Positions 31,548 to 41,718 are shown, numbered from the stretch's first letter. The stretch: 64,000 nt of DNA from Nostoc sp. RI_552 (GCA_016124525.1 WGNO01000020.1:1-64000); one strand, 5' to 3'. Notes: a model not told the origin generated them from the letters alone. Made by a program: numbers and translations.

Positions 31548-32834
31548 TTAGCTAAATTGCTCGCCTGCATCTAAATTAAACAAAATTTGCAGGGTTTGCA
31601 TGCAATGTCGTCTGGCGTCAACATCCTGCTGTGCTCGTAATTGTACCATCGGATCATGTAAAATTTTGTTAACAATTCCCCTTGTTAAAGCTTCAATCAC
31701 TTCTTGATGTTTTTCGGCAAATTCTGAACCCAGGCGAGACAAGGCTTTTTCTAATTCTTGTTCGCGGATGGCTTCTATTTTAGTTCTCAGACAACTAATC
31801 GTAGAAACTGTTTCTAGCGATCGCCACCAAATATCAAAAGCTTCCACTTCTTGATCTAAAAGCTTTTCTGCCTCTTGTGCCATTTTGCGACGGCTTTCGT
31901 AGTTTTGGGCTACGACGGCTTTTAAATCATCGACATTAAAAGCTTGTACATTCGTGAGTTCATTGACGTCGGCGTGAACGTTACGCGGTACAGAAATATC
32001 AAATAACATCAAAGGCCGACGGGGGTTTAAGACTAGTTCTAGCTGGCTACGGTCAAGTATTGGTTCTGTGGCAGAAGTACTTGTAAATACTAAATCACTT
32101 TCGGCAATTACTGTCATCATTTCTGATAGCGGGTGAGTATATATAGACTGTTCGGGATAAAGTTTTGTTAATTCCTGGGCGCGTTCTTGGGAGCGATTGA
32201 TAATAGTAATCTGTGCAGCACCTTTAGAAATGAGGTGTTGTACTAACAAACGGGACATTTTACCAGCGCCGATAATTGCCACCCGGCAAGCTTCTAAATT
32301 AGTCGCCTTTATTTGTGCTAACTCCACAGCCGCGGAACTGATAGAAACTGCACCAGTACCAATGTTCGTCTCAGTACGCACGCGCTTACCAGCTGTGAGT
32401 GCTTGTTTAAATAATCGATTGAGAATTGTTTTTATACCGTTGTATTGCTGACCTAGTTTGTGAGTATTTTTGACCTGAGCTAGAATTTGGCCTTCTCCCA
32501 GTACCAAACTATCTAAACCAGATGCCACCCGCATCACGTGCATGACAGCATCATTGTGGAGCAACATAAACAAGTGTTGACGTAGAGACTGTACAGGTAA
32601 TTTGCTGTGTTCAGAAAGGAATTGAGTAACTTCCCTGATGCCCTGTTCAGTTTCACTGGTAACAATATAAATTTCCAGGCGGTTGCATGTGCTGAGTATT
32701 GCTACTTCATCAATGTGGGGGTAGCTGCTCAGATGAGCGATGGCACTTTCAGTTTGTGGTTCTGGAATACTCAGCTTTTCCCGAATTTCAACTGGGGCTG
32801 TTTTATGGCTTAACCCCACCACGGCAATATTCAT
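31548..32834 (-). CDS. hemA: Glutamyl-tRNA reductase
   Basis: First committed step of tetrapyrrole (chlorophyll, haem, bilin) synthesis: Glu-tRNA to glutamate-1-semialdehyde. 428 residues. The N-terminal catalytic domain has [15 protein letters not shown] and the nucleophile Cys in [11 protein letters not shown]. Substrate-binding [17 protein letters not shown] and NADPH-binding [13 protein letters not shown] follow, then the helical dimerisation tail. Convergent with the ArsR gene, 23 bp apart. Confidence 0.96.
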   Translation of the reverse strand: MNIAVVGLSHKTAPVEIREKLSIPEPQTESAIAHLSSYPHIDEVAILSTCNRLEIYIVTSETEQGIREVTQFLSEHSKLPVQSLRQHLFMLLHNDAVMHVMRVASGLDSLVLGEGQILAQVKNTHKLGQQYNGIKTILNRLFKQALTAGKRVRTETNIGTGAVSISSAAVELAQIKATNLEACRVAIIGAGKMSRLLVQHLISKGAAQITIINRSQERAQELTKLYPEQSIYTHPLSEMMTVIAESDLVFTSTSATEPILDRSQLELVLNPRRPLMLFDISVPRNVHADVNELTNVQAFNVDDLKAVVAQNYESRRKMAQEAEKLLDQEVEAFDIWWRSLETVSTISCLRTKIEAIREQELEKALSRLGSEFAEKHQEVIEALTRGIVNKILHDPMVQLRAQQDVDARRHCMQTLQILFNLDAGEQFS

Positions 32835-32950
32835 TATTTACGGCTAATTGGTAATGGATTTATTGATTATTGTGGATTGGGATTGGAGTAGAGAAGAGGC
32901 AAGGGGTGGGGGTGTAGCGAAAGGAAATAGTTTGGGATTGACCATAGCAC

Positions 32951-32999
32951 TACTTCCTACTGCCTACTCCCTATTCTCCACTCCCTATTCCCTACTGTC
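32951..32999. repeat. STRR heptamer repeat
   Basis: CCTACTGCCTACTCCCTATT and onward, a degenerate tandem of the CCCTAYT unit, between hemA and the glpX-type gene. Typical of Nostocales intergenic DNA. Confidence 0.6.
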
Positions 33000-33005
33000 T
33001 AACTA

Positions 33006-34043
33006 CTAACGCAATTGCAGATTTTTGGGTTCATTGAATAAATGGATAGTATCAACAAAACGGGCTGTTTTCGATTGGTTGGAAATAACCAAGCTTTGAG
33101 TTCTTGCACCACCGTTAAAGAAGCGGACGCCATCCATTAGAGTACCGGGGGTAATGCCGCAAGCTGCAAATAGAACTGTTTCGCCAGAGGCTAATTCATT
33201 GTCATTGTAAACCCGATCAGGGTCTTCAATGCCCATTTCTTTTAACCGAGCGAGATTGCCTTCTTTGCTTTCACCAATCAAACCTGTTTTTACAACTTCT
33301 GGGTCATAGATCAGTTGTCCTTGGAAATGTCCTCCCAGGCACCGCATAGCCGCAGCAGAAATAACTCCTTCTGGTGCTGCACCGATGCCCATTAGTGCGT
33401 GGATATTTGTCCCACCGAAAGCGCAGGAAATAGCAGCAGAAACGTCGCCATCACTGATTAATCGTACTCTTGCGCCGGCGGTGCGAATTTCCTGAATGAG
33501 TTCTTTGTGGCGGGGACGATCCATAACCACAACCACCAATTCCTCTATGGAACGGTTTAAGCACTCAGATAGAATCTTGAGGTTTTCAGTAGCAGACTTG
33601 TTTATATCCACTAAACCTTTTGCTGGTGCTGGTGCTGCTAGTTTCTTCATGTAGAAGTCAGGAGCAGCAAATAAACCACCTTTTTCTGAAATTGCCAGAA
33701 CTGCCATTGAACCATTTTGACCGTAGGCAACTAGGTTTGTACCTTCGCAAGGGTCTACAGCAATATCAATTTCAATCAGTTCATCAGGGTTACAGAAGTT
33801 TTTAGCATCTGGTTGGGTACAGACACCCACTTCTTCCCCAATATAGAGCATGGGCGCTTCATCACGTTCGCCTTCACCAATCACAATGCGACCGCGCATA
33901 TAGATTTTGTTCATCCGTTCCCGCATGGCTTCCACTGCTACTTGGTCAGCAATGTTTTTTTCGCCTTTGCCCATCCATTTTGAGGAAGCGATGGCCGCTT
34001 GCTCTACTACCTCAATAATCTCTAATCCAAGTGTATTTTCCAC
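33006..34043 (-). CDS. glpX: Class II fructose-1,6-/sedoheptulose-1,7-bisphosphatase
   Basis: Dual FBP/SBPase of the cyanobacterial Calvin cycle, 345 residues. Motifs: [20 protein letters not shown], metal-binding [54 protein letters not shown], the [16 protein letters not shown] loop and [15 protein letters not shown]. Regulated by AMP and redox in the family. Monocistronic, with a long AT-rich leader. Confidence 0.95.
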   Translation of the reverse strand: MENTLGLEIIEVVEQAAIASSKWMGKGEKNIADQVAVEAMRERMNKIYMRGRIVIGEGERDEAPMLYIGEEVGVCTQPDAKNFCNPDELIEIDIAVDPCEGTNLVAYGQNGSMAVLAISEKGGLFAAPDFYMKKLAAPAPAKGLVDINKSATENLKILSECLNRSIEELVVVVMDRPRHKELIQEIRTAGARVRLISDGDVSAAISCAFGGTNIHALMGIGAAPEGVISAAAMRCLGGHFQGQLIYDPEVVKTGLIGESKEGNLARLKEMGIEDPDRVYNDNELASGETVLFAACGITPGTLMDGVRFFNGGARTQSLVISNQSKTARFVDTIHLFNEPKNLQLR

Positions 34044-34262
34044 AGAGTCACCCTCTAAACTGCTTTTTTGAAGTTGTCTTATCTGCCTATTTCAGTCTTC
34101 AAGTCTACCAAAGGGCGGATACACCTGGGAAATACTATCTACTAGAACAAATGTTAAGTTTTACTGCTTAATGACAATTATACTCAAATTCACCTATTTT
34201 TTTAGTACTAAGGTACTGTAATCAGCAATTAGCCAATATGGTTAAAAACAAGGCATAACAAA

Positions 34263-34757
34263 ATGTTAATTGAACATCCAGAATATCTGATACATCGGCA
34301 ATGGATGAATCGCGCTCTAGACTTGGCACAAATTGCTGGCGATGCAGGAGAAGTACCTGTTGGCGCTGTGATTGTTGATCCTCATGGAAATTTGATTGCA
34401 GAAGGGGAAAACAGAAAGGAACGAGAAAAAGACCCCACTGCTCACGCAGAAATCCTCGCTCTGAGATCTGCTGCTAAAAGTTTACACAGTTGGCGCTTAA
34501 ATCAATGCACTCTGTACGTTACCCTAGAACCTTGCCCGATGTGTGCAGGTGCTATTGTGCAAGCACGTATAGCAATGCTTGTATATGGAGTGGACGATAC
34601 TAAAACTGGCGCAGTTCGTACTGTTATTAATATCCCTGATGGGGCTGCCTCTAATCATCGCCTCAAAGTGATGGGAGGTATTCTAGAGTCAACTTGTCGC
34701 CAGCAATTACAAACTTGGTTTGCCATTCGTCGTCAAAAAAGTAACGGACAGAGATAA
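34263..34757 (+). CDS. tadA: tRNA-specific adenosine deaminase
   Basis: Converts A34 to inosine in the tRNA-Arg(ACG) anticodon. 164 residues. Zinc/catalytic motifs are TAHAEILAL (His and proton-shuttle Glu) and PCPMCAGAIVQARI (two Cys). Other family markers: AGDAGEVPVGAVIVD and LYVTLEPC. Co-directional with plsC 99 bp downstream. Confidence 0.95.
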   Translation: MLIEHPEYLIHRQWMNRALDLAQIAGDAGEVPVGAVIVDPHGNLIAEGENRKEREKDPTAHAEILALRSAAKSLHSWRLNQCTLYVTLEPCPMCAGAIVQARIAMLVYGVDDTKTGAVRTVINIPDGAASNHRLKVMGGILESTCRQQLQTWFAIRRQKSNGQR

Positions 34758-34855
34758 AACTGTCCAGTGGCTTTGACACAATTAACAAAAGAAAAATTAC
34801 GGTGTAATTAATTCAGGGTTTATTTGATTTTCTAGTACAACCACTAGCTGCCATT

Positions 34856-35596
34856 ATGATGCAAATTTATACTCGTGAACCAGCTGGCTCACAAACACTA
34901 GCTATTACTAAAACAAATACTAAAGTATCTCGCACTACCTCGCGGATATCTCCTTGGCTAAGTCCCTTATTGTATCTATTAGGGCGGTACTTTTTGTTAC
35001 CGTTGTTCTTTCGACGAATTGAAATTACTGGACAGGAAAATGTACCTTTAACTGGCCCTGTGATTTTAGCTCCTACTCATCGTTCACGTTGGGATTCATT
35101 GCTTTTGCCCTATGCTACTGGGCGCTGTGTCACAGGACGAGATTTGCGGTTCATGGTCACTATTAATGAGTGTTATGGGTTGCAAGGTTGGATAGTTAAA
35201 AGTATGGGGGGGTTTCCAGTGGATCCTCAACGTCCAGCTATTACGACTCTCCGTCATGCGGTGGAATTACTAGAACAAGGAGAAATATTAGTTATTTATC
35301 CAGAAGGTAATATTTATCGGGATGGCAAAGTGCACTCGTTGAAACCAGGAATTGCTCGTCTGTCTTTGAGTGCTGAATTTAATCACCCAGGATTGAATAT
35401 AAAAATTTTACCGATTAGTATTAACTACAGCCAACCTTATCCTCAGTGGGGTACGAGTGTGAAAATATGTATTGGAAATGCGCTTAAAGTCCCCGATTAT
35501 GCTGTTGGTAATTTGAAACAAAGTGCCGAATATCTAACTTCAGATTTAGCATTAGTTTTAGAAGAATTAAGCAATCCAGAATTAATTGACCAATGA
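34856..35596 (+). CDS. plsC: 1-acyl-sn-glycerol-3-phosphate acyltransferase
   Basis: Makes phosphatidic acid from lysophosphatidate at the membrane. 246 residues. The H-x4-D motif is THRSRWDS, preceded by a hydrophobic anchor (LYLLGRYFLLPLFF). The second motif is GGFPVDPQR, followed by YPEGNIYRDG. Cyanobacterial lineage-type PlsC. Its 3' end runs into TAATGACCA-type tandem repeats and converges on the subtilase gene. Confidence 0.88.
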   Translation: MMQIYTREPAGSQTLAITKTNTKVSRTTSRISPWLSPLLYLLGRYFLLPLFFRRIEITGQENVPLTGPVILAPTHRSRWDSLLLPYATGRCVTGRDLRFMVTINECYGLQGWIVKSMGGFPVDPQRPAITTLRHAVELLEQGEILVIYPEGNIYRDGKVHSLKPGIARLSLSAEFNHPGLNIKILPISINYSQPYPQWGTSVKICIGNALKVPDYAVGNLKQSAEYLTSDLALVLEELSNPELIDQ

Positions 35597-35621
35597 TTAA
35601 TGACCAATGACTAATGACCAA
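35594..35621. repeat. Short tandem repeat at the plsC/subtilase junction
   Basis: ATTAATGACC, AATGACTAATGACC repeats sit between and partly inside the ends of two convergent genes. Confidence 0.5.
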
Positions 35622-37699
35622 CTATTAAGTTGGCCTACATCTTGGAGTGCATGGTCGATTAACCATAATTGCCATGTTCCTTGAGCAGAAAAAGTAAGTA
35701 ACTGTTTCAGAGTAGGATGCGATCGCATGGTGTAAGTTCTTTGTAAATTAGTGCGGCGGCCTAAAGTGCGGTTCTGCAACAATACCCGTTGATTATTCGG
35801 GGCTATTAGATAAATCTCTAAGTCGCCTAAAAAATCATGGGTAATATTAACCGTGATTTGAAGCTCTTTAATGGTAATTGATTGGTCAATGGCAATAGCA
35901 CTTTTAATTCCCTGTGGATAATTATCTGGAATATTTAACTGACGGGAGTTTTCGCCTGTGATCTGTTTACTAGCAGATGACAAGGAAGTGCGTAGTTTGA
36001 GGGCTGCTTGTACTGCTTTGGCTGCATTAACTTTGCCATAACCGAACCATTGAGAATGACCGTTATGATTATAAGTGCCTTGTTGCATACCCAACTGGGG
36101 GTCTGGGTCATAATCGACAATTTTATCAGCGGTTTCTTGGAGAATAAACCTGACTTGTGAAGCCGTTAAGTCAGGATTTGCTGACAACACCAACGCAGCT
36201 ACGCCTGCGACTATGGGAGCAGCACTGGAAGTACCGCCGAAATTATTGGTAAAATCACTATGATGGTAACCTGCGGCTCCTATTTGGTCAGTACTTAAGA
36301 TTTGTAGTCCGTGAAGAGTAGCAGTAATTGGGGGTTGTGTGTTGACAAAACCCCGATGTTGAAATGACAATACCGGGGGAGCATTGTTACTAGGGGCACA
36401 TAAGGCAATATTAGTTCCCCAATTACTGTAAGCAGCTTTTTTGTTGAGGCTAGTAGAAGCAGCAATGGCAATTACATCTGGATGTAGTGAAAATCCATTT
36501 AACCAATTTGTATTTCCTGCTAACAAATTGCTTGGCCAATTTTTCTCATAAACAGTGCCATTGAGGGGACGGTTAGCATTTCCCGCTGCAAAGACAATTA
36601 CGCAACCTTGACCATTGCGCCCTGTAGTAGCTGCGCGAGTAATAGCCGCCCGTTGGCGCAAAGACAAGGGGAAATATACAGCAGAAGCACCCCAGCTGCA
36701 AGAAATTACACTGGCTCCCTGCTCTATAGCCCAGTTAAAGATATTCTCAATGGATTCATCGTCTAAAAAACCAGTACTACGAATTGGCATTAATGCACAA
36801 CCAGGCGCAACTCCGACAATACCCTTACCGTTTTCTTCGGCAATAGCCAGCCCTGCACAAGCTGTTCCATGACTAGTTTCTCCTTGACCAGGTACAGGCA
36901 AAAAGCTATTGTTTTTTAAGTCTCTAGGAGCAACAATTTTGCCGCTACCTTGGAAATCTGGATGGTTCAAATCAAAAGAATCATCCACTATGGCTACGAC
37001 CACAGAACGGACACCGCGAGTAATATCCCAAGCTTTCTCCACAGAAATATGAGAACCAGCTACCAATTGATGACCACCTTTGTGGTTCAGATACCATTGG
37101 TCAGGATACATGGTATCACTGGGTCTGTAATGTGATTCACTTTTTAATAGGATGTTAGGTTCAGCAGCTAACACTTCTGAAAAGCCTTGTAATTGGTTAG
37201 TAATCTTGAGGGGATTTTCTCTGGCTTGTTTGCTGACTAAAAACACAAAAGTATGAGGAAGACCTTGGACTGGTTTTTGTTTAACTAGGCCAAATTCACT
37301 GGTGATGGCATTAATTGCAGTAGAATCTACCCAAGAGGCAAATTGAACAGTAATTTGGTCATTGAGGTAAACGTAAGTTTCTGGATAATCTTTGATTGTG
37401 TAAACATGACCTACAAAAGCCACGTTTTCAGCAGAGCGTGCTTGGGACATGGCCGAATCTAACTGATTGGGTAGAACGGTAAAAAGTTCTAAATGCGCTT
37501 GGGGGATAGTATGTTGCCAAGTAGCCCAAATAACGTGAGATAATTGTTCGGGAGTAAAGTTGGTTACCGGACGAACGGTGAAGCGGTCTACGACTTTTTC
37601 TAGAATTAATTCTTCACCACCGCGTTGTAAGACCATTCCCAAACTGCTTGTTGGTAAACCTGTGTTGGTAAAATCAGAGGAACTAGCGTGGTCGTTCAT
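35597..37699 (-). CDS. prcA-like: Subtilisin-like serine protease with proprotein-convertase P domain (PrcA-like)
   Basis: 700 residues. An N-terminal prodomain region of about 200 residues precedes the S8 catalytic core. The catalytic triad is Asp in AIVDDSFDLNHPDF, His in SHGTACAGLAIAEE and Ser in GGTSSAAPIVAGVAAL; the oxyanion Asn is in VIVFAAGNANRPLNG. The last ~100 residues form a P/proprotein domain (ITVNITHDFLGDLEIYLIAP, TWQLWLIDHALQDVGQL). This is the layout of the calcium-dependent protease PrcA of Anabaena. No classical signal peptide is visible. Confidence 0.88.
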   Translation of the reverse strand: MNDHASSSDFTNTGLPTSSLGMVLQRGGEELILEKVVDRFTVRPVTNFTPEQLSHVIWATWQHTIPQAHLELFTVLPNQLDSAMSQARSAENVAFVGHVYTIKDYPETYVYLNDQITVQFASWVDSTAINAITSEFGLVKQKPVQGLPHTFVFLVSKQARENPLKITNQLQGFSEVLAAEPNILLKSESHYRPSDTMYPDQWYLNHKGGHQLVAGSHISVEKAWDITRGVRSVVVAIVDDSFDLNHPDFQGSGKIVAPRDLKNNSFLPVPGQGETSHGTACAGLAIAEENGKGIVGVAPGCALMPIRSTGFLDDESIENIFNWAIEQGASVISCSWGASAVYFPLSLRQRAAITRAATTGRNGQGCVIVFAAGNANRPLNGTVYEKNWPSNLLAGNTNWLNGFSLHPDVIAIAASTSLNKKAAYSNWGTNIALCAPSNNAPPVLSFQHRGFVNTQPPITATLHGLQILSTDQIGAAGYHHSDFTNNFGGTSSAAPIVAGVAALVLSANPDLTASQVRFILQETADKIVDYDPDPQLGMQQGTYNHNGHSQWFGYGKVNAAKAVQAALKLRTSLSSASKQITGENSRQLNIPDNYPQGIKSAIAIDQSITIKELQITVNITHDFLGDLEIYLIAPNNQRVLLQNRTLGRRTNLQRTYTMRSHPTLKQLLTFSAQGTWQLWLIDHALQDVGQLNSWSLVIGH

Positions 37700-37855
37700 A
37701 ACGGCGATTATAGTTAGTATACAGAGGCAATGGGAACTCTATCAAACCGATTTTCAGTCTAATTCAGAGAGCCTTCAATAGTAACTTTATTTTGTAAGGT
37801 TAGATATCGGAAGTTTTTCTGGTTTTTCTATACAGTTGTCGCACTAATTAACCCC

Positions 37856-38461
37856 ATGAATTCTGCTGTTGTTCCTCCTTTAATTAGTTTTACCTCGTTA
37901 TCATTATCATTCATAGCGGCTTTCAGCTTGCTATCACCTGTCAATGCTCAGGTACAAAATTTACCGAAGATTTATACTCAAGTACAAATCATTGACCCTA
38001 ATGATGCCAACACACTACGTCCTACAGCCCAAAATAATAGCGTTTTGAGTATGGCAGGAGGTGAACGGCTGATGCAAGAGGCAGATCAAGCTATTTCTGC
38101 TCAAAACTACTCTTTAGCAGCTAAAAAACTACAAGATGCACGTCAGGTTTATAATCAATTATCTAATTTCTATCAAGAACTAAATGCTAGCTTTACGGGA
38201 ATTGATACCAAAGTTTCTGATTCCCAGCGGAAAAAAGCCCTGGAAACAGCCCAAAAGCGGGATGAAGCCACCTATCAGTTAGCACTCGTACATCGGGCAC
38301 AAAATCAACCTGAATTAGCTGTCCCGTTGTTAGTTCAGATTATTAAAAGTCAAAACCCGACACGGGATTTAGGCAAGAAGGCTTATCAGCAGTTATTTGA
38401 ATTAGGTTTTGTTGACGCGCCCTTTCCCAGACAGGGTAGTAATTCATCCCAAAATAGATAA
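37856..38461 (+). CDS. Secreted TPR-like protein of unknown function
   Basis: 201 residues with a signal peptide (hydrophobic run SLSLSFIAAFSLLS, cut after VNA/Q). Helical repeats resembling TPR units follow: RLMQEADQAISAQNYSLAAK, LQDARQVYNQLSNFYQEL, then QLALVHRAQNQPELAVPLLV. It is probably a periplasmic scaffold protein. I do not know the family; likely cyanobacterium-specific. Divergent from the subtilase gene 156 bp away. Confidence 0.7.
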   Translation: MNSAVVPPLISFTSLSLSFIAAFSLLSPVNAQVQNLPKIYTQVQIIDPNDANTLRPTAQNNSVLSMAGGERLMQEADQAISAQNYSLAAKKLQDARQVYNQLSNFYQELNASFTGIDTKVSDSQRKKALETAQKRDEATYQLALVHRAQNQPELAVPLLVQIIKSQNPTRDLGKKAYQQLFELGFVDAPFPRQGSNSSQNR

Positions 38462-38653
38462 TTTCTCTACATCTGCCCAGAAAGGGCAAATGGTAAGATG
38501 GAGTTATTTGGCAAAAAAACCGGGAGTTAACACTGTCGTTCAGGTAGCTTTTCCCATTGGGAGAGGCTAAGATTACCAAAGTAGTGAGGCGATTCTCGGT
38601 ACACAGGAAGCTGAGCAAGCATTACTTTTCTACTTGCTCAAGTCCTAAAGGGG

Positions 38654-38683
38654 AACGGCATTGAGAAGTGCCGAGTTTTTTTT
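38654..38683 (+). terminator. Intrinsic terminator upstream of bolA
   Basis: CGGCA (38656-38660) and TGCCG (38669-38673) with a following T8 run. It closes transcription from upstream before the BolA gene. Confidence 0.6.
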
Positions 38684-38732
38684 CCTCCCACAGCTTTGAG
38701 CAGTGGGTTTCTACATTATGCGCAAGGTTATT

Positions 38733-38990
38733 ATGATTAATCCACAGCAAGTTGAGGCAATGATCAAGGCCGAACTGCCAGATTCAGAAGTTCAGGTGCA
38801 AGATTTGACTGGTGGTGGTGACCACTATCAAGTAACAGTTGTTTCATGGCAATTTGCCAATAAGGGATTGGTGCAACAACACCAATTAGTTTATGGTGCT
38901 TTGCGCAAAGCTATGTCAACTGAAGCGATTCATGCCTTGGCTATAAAAACCTATACTCCTGAAGCGTGGCAAGCAACAGCCGCTTCCTAA
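38733..38990 (+). CDS. bolA-like: BolA family protein
   Basis: Start taken at ATG 38733 ([17 protein letters not shown]), 85 residues. ATG 38718 and GTG 38703 are alternatives. The BolA/KH-like fold is indicated by [35 protein letters not shown] and [13 protein letters not shown]; the conserved His lies in the last motif. It pairs with a CGFS glutaredoxin encoded next, the well-known BolA-Grx4 partnership that binds a [2Fe-2S] cluster and monitors iron. Confidence 0.9.
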   Translation: MINPQQVEAMIKAELPDSEVQVQDLTGGGDHYQVTVVSWQFANKGLVQQHQLVYGALRKAMSTEAIHALAIKTYTPEAWQATAAS

Positions 38991-39080
38991 GTCAATAAGT
39001 TCAAATTTATAAGTTCAAGTTTGAACTACAAAACCGAGTATCAAATTTTAGCTATTAGCAACACAGGAAACAAAAAGTCC

Positions 39081-39404
39081 ATGACTCCAGAAACCAAAGA
39101 AAAAATTGATAATTTGATCAAACAAAATAAAATTTTGGTTTTCATGAAGGGAAACAAGTTGATGCCTCAGTGCGGTTTCTCTAACAATGTTGTGCAGATT
39201 CTGAACACTTTGGCAGTTCCTTTTGAAACAGTTGATGTGCTTTCAGATCCTGAGATTCGTCAGGGGATTAAAGAATATTCTGACTGGCCGACAATTCCCC
39301 AAGTGTATGTTGACGGTCAATTCATCGGGGGTTCAGATATTATGATTGAACTTTACCAAAAGGGTGAATTGCAGGAAATAGTGGAAGTAGCATTGGCTTC
39401 CTAA
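39081..39404 (+). CDS. grxC/grx4-like: Monothiol glutaredoxin, Grx4/CGFS type
   Basis: Start set at ATG 39081 (MTPETKEKIDNLIKQNKILV), 107 residues; an upstream ATG at 39021 would add a non-conserved tail. Active site PQCGFSNNVVQIL with a single Cys. Glutathione-binding residues lie in WPTIPQVYVDGQFIGGSDIM. It carries and transfers [2Fe-2S] clusters with the adjacent BolA. A strong terminator follows. Confidence 0.93.
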   Translation: MTPETKEKIDNLIKQNKILVFMKGNKLMPQCGFSNNVVQILNTLAVPFETVDVLSDPEIRQGIKEYSDWPTIPQVYVDGQFIGGSDIMIELYQKGELQEIVEVALAS

Positions 39405-39416
39405 TTTGCCAACAGT

Positions 39417-39472
39417 TAAAATCCCCTTTTCCACGTTGGGCGCACCAAAGTAGGGAGGAGGGGATTTTTTTC
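39417..39472 (+). terminator. Terminator after the BolA-Grx4 pair
   Basis: AAAATCCCCT (39417-39426) pairs with AGGGGATTTT (39459-39468), followed by more T. The loop is long. Confidence 0.65.
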
Positions 39473-39556
39473 ATTAATCAAAATATCCTGAAAAATTCAC
39501 AGCAGCAAGCCCTTGATGAGGGCGCATGATATGCTATGATCTTCTCCGGTGTTTAT

Positions 39557-39799
39557 GGAATTTTTAGATTTATTTGGTATATGTATCACTCGTTGTTCGT
39601 GAAACATATACCCAAACCCTGAGCCTGGTAAGCCCATGGTTTGGGTTAAGCCAAAACTAAGAATCTAAAATAGAATCCCGTGGCATCAAGAGTGGAAATT
39701 TTAGATTTGTTTGGTTTACGTGTCATCGGTTGTTGGTGAAACATATCCTTCATCTTCAAGGCTGGTGGTCTGGGTCAAGCCAAAATCTAAAATCTAAAA
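39557..39799. repeat. Two tandem ~110-bp imperfect repeats with internal dyads
   Basis: Copy 1 (39557-39670) and copy 2 (39694-39799) share the opening (GGAAWTTTTAGATTTRTTTG), TCRYYSGTTGTTSGTGAAACA in the middle and AAGCCAAAA...AATCTAAAA at the end. Each copy starts with TTTTAGATT and ends with its complement AATCTAAAA. Copy 1 also has ACCCAAACC/GGTTTGGGT inside. No protein is encoded. It could be a MITE-like unit, a structured leader or an RNA gene; it lies downstream of the DUF6761 gene. Confidence 0.6.
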
Positions 39800-39817
39800 G
39801 TTAATCAGTACAGGGCA

Positions 39818-40066
39818 CTAGTAGTAATCAAGTTGTGGTTGTGTTTTAGTGATAACAAAGTTTGATGCATCGTAGAGGTAGCGTCCAGCTTCCTCTTCTA
39901 AGCGATGAATCAGCATAGGTTCAATAGCGTTACTATGTCGCAGCGCGGCTAAATACCCATCCAAATACATCCGCATATCGTCCGTGCGATAACCGCGATT
40001 CCATAATTCGACGAAGGCGTCAGTAATTCGTTGGTAATAGCGGATGGTTTGTGCGTCTTGAAGCAT
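39818..40066 (-). CDS. DUF6761-like small protein
   Basis: 82 residues, soluble and helical. The sequence (TIRYYQRITDAFVELWNRGY, RMYLDGYLAALRHSNAIEPM, LIHRLEEEAGRYLYDASNF) matches a protein I recall as conserved across cyanobacteria under DUF6761. Function unknown. Intact and apparently monocistronic; its 3' side holds the tandem 110-bp repeats. Confidence 0.65.
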   Translation of the reverse strand: MLQDAQTIRYYQRITDAFVELWNRGYRTDDMRMYLDGYLAALRHSNAIEPMLIHRLEEEAGRYLYDASNFVITKTQPQLDYY

Positions 40067-40205
40067 AACTGCTATGTTAATCTCTTTAGAATGAGAATTG
40101 TAAACGATTCACGCTGAAATGTGAAGTGTTACTTTCACCTTCTTGGCTTCAACTCAAGGGCAAAATGTCTACCCTAGGTTAGATTTTCTCTGGTACATTG
40201 TATAT

Positions 40206-40234
40206 TGATCATATTCCATAAAAGTTGGAATATG
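40206..40234. repeat. 11-bp inverted repeat
   Basis: ATCATATTCCA and TGGAATATGAT flank a 7-base loop. It lies in the gap upstream of the tnpB remnant. No T-run; possibly an IS end hairpin. The rest of 40067-40440 shows no gene. Confidence 0.5.
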
Positions 40235-40454
40235 ATGTTTGGTAAGGTTTTCTTATAAGAAGGATGCCGAGAATTCCTAAGAAACAGTAAGGTATTTGTG
40301 TCTTTCCTGTTGTGGCTGCGCTACGCAGGCTATCAGAGGGGCGATGAAGGCTAACCGCAGGATTTATGCTTTGTTGAAATTACTTTCCTTGTTGCTCAAT
40401 ATAATGCTTCACTGTTTCAGCTTAGTAGCCTAGGAAGACTTAAGAGTTTGCAAT

Positions 40455-40715
40455 ATGTTCAGAAACCATTGTTTGGCAAAATCAATTGGTGATGCTAGTT
40501 GGTGTTTGTGCGGGTGGTGGTTAGAATATTTTGCTGCTAATTTTGGTAAATTAGCTGTACCTATACCACCTGAATACATGAGTCAAAGGTGTGGCAGTTG
40601 TGGTGTAATTCTCAAGAAAATTCTATCAATTGGTGCTTACATTTTTAGTTGTGGTTTCCAGTTGCATAGAGATACAAACACAACTAGAAATATTCTGAAT
40701 CTTGCAAGAGCATAG
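40455..40715 (+). pseudogene. tnpB (pseudo): IS200/IS605 TnpB C-terminal fragment
   Basis: 86 codons corresponding to the last third of a TnpB RNA-guided nuclease: HCLAKSIGDASWCLCGWWLE, then the zinc ribbon SQRCGSCG...FSCGFQLHRD, with the final catalytic Asp in RDTNTTRNILNL. The first two-thirds, including the other two catalytic acids, is missing. The second zinc knuckle keeps one Cys. Non-functional as a nuclease. Confidence 0.82.
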
Positions 40716-40918
40716 AATTTTTAATGGCACTAAGAAAAAATTTAAGAATAAATTAAAGAATTCTGCTAACTCAGCTTTCGACAAGCGTTAGAGAGGTATT
40801 CTAGGGTTTTCGGTATGAGAAATATTCAGTTAATAGCAACGGAAGTAACAAAGACTACAAAACCCTGTGCCTGGGCTTGTTACTTTGAAGTTCATCGACG
40901 CTAAGGGGTCTTGCCACT

Positions 40919-41689
40919 GTGGGTTCGATTTGTATTGAAATCGTTGAGGGAAATCCCCATCTAAGGTCGTTGCTGGGATGGCACTTGCAACAGTTGGAAT
41001 ACCGCGTGCATCAAGCAGCTAGTATTTATCAAGCAAGGGAATTGTTTTTAAGCCAGCAACCAACACTGATAATTCTTGATGCTGATTTACCTGATGGTGA
41101 TGGGATTGAGTTTTGTCGTTGGTTGCATGGTCAAGAACAACCTTTAATTTTGATGCTATCAGCTCGCAGTAATGAAGCTGATGTTGTTGCAGGTTTGAAG
41201 GCGGGGGCTGATGACTATTTAAGCAAACCTTTTGGAATGCAAGAGTTTTTGGCAAGAGTAGAGGCGCTAATTCGCCGCAGGCGCACTCCCACTGCACCGG
41301 CTTATTTGGATTATGGTAGTTTGCAAATTGATTTGGTACAGCGCCGGGTTCGATTTCAAGGCGAGTTTATTGATTTAACCCCTCAAGAATTTAGTTTACT
41401 GTACGTTTTGGCACAAGCTGGGGGAACTCCTCTGAGTAGATCAGAATTACTGCGTCGTGCTTGGCCTGATGCGATTGATAATCCCCGGACTATTGATACT
41501 CACGTTTTATCCCTACGAAAAAAGGTTGAACTTGATCCGCGTCAACCTAGCTTGATTCAAACTATCCGTAATGTGGGATATCGATTTAATATGGAAATTT
41601 TAAATTCTAATGTTCCGCAGTCAGCTGTTAGTTTAAGGAAGGAGAGATTCAGTCATCCACGTTCTACAGTAAGTACTCAACGGTCTTAA
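40919..41689 (+). CDS. OmpR-family two-component response regulator
   Basis: 256 residues with a GTG start. The receiver domain has the phospho-acceptor Asp in LIILDADLPDGDG and the Lys in DYLSKPFG. The acidic pair at the N-terminus is reduced to a Glu (VEGN). The C-terminal winged helix is the PhoB/OmpR type (LTPQEFSLLYVLAQAGGTPL, ELLRRAW, RTIDTHVLSLRKKVELDP, IRNVGYRF). No histidine kinase is adjacent, so it is an orphan regulator. The target is unknown. Confidence 0.9.
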   Translation: MGSICIEIVEGNPHLRSLLGWHLQQLEYRVHQAASIYQARELFLSQQPTLIILDADLPDGDGIEFCRWLHGQEQPLILMLSARSNEADVVAGLKAGADDYLSKPFGMQEFLARVEALIRRRRTPTAPAYLDYGSLQIDLVQRRVRFQGEFIDLTPQEFSLLYVLAQAGGTPLSRSELLRRAWPDAIDNPRTIDTHVLSLRKKVELDPRQPSLIQTIRNVGYRFNMEILNSNVPQSAVSLRKERFSHPRSTVSTQRS

Positions 41690-41718
41690 AAGAGTAAGAT
41701 TGAATCTCAATTTTGAAT

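Noticed and set aside
39557-39799. Possible CRISPR array
   Set aside because: Only two long, imperfect copies with no regular spacers and no cas genes nearby.
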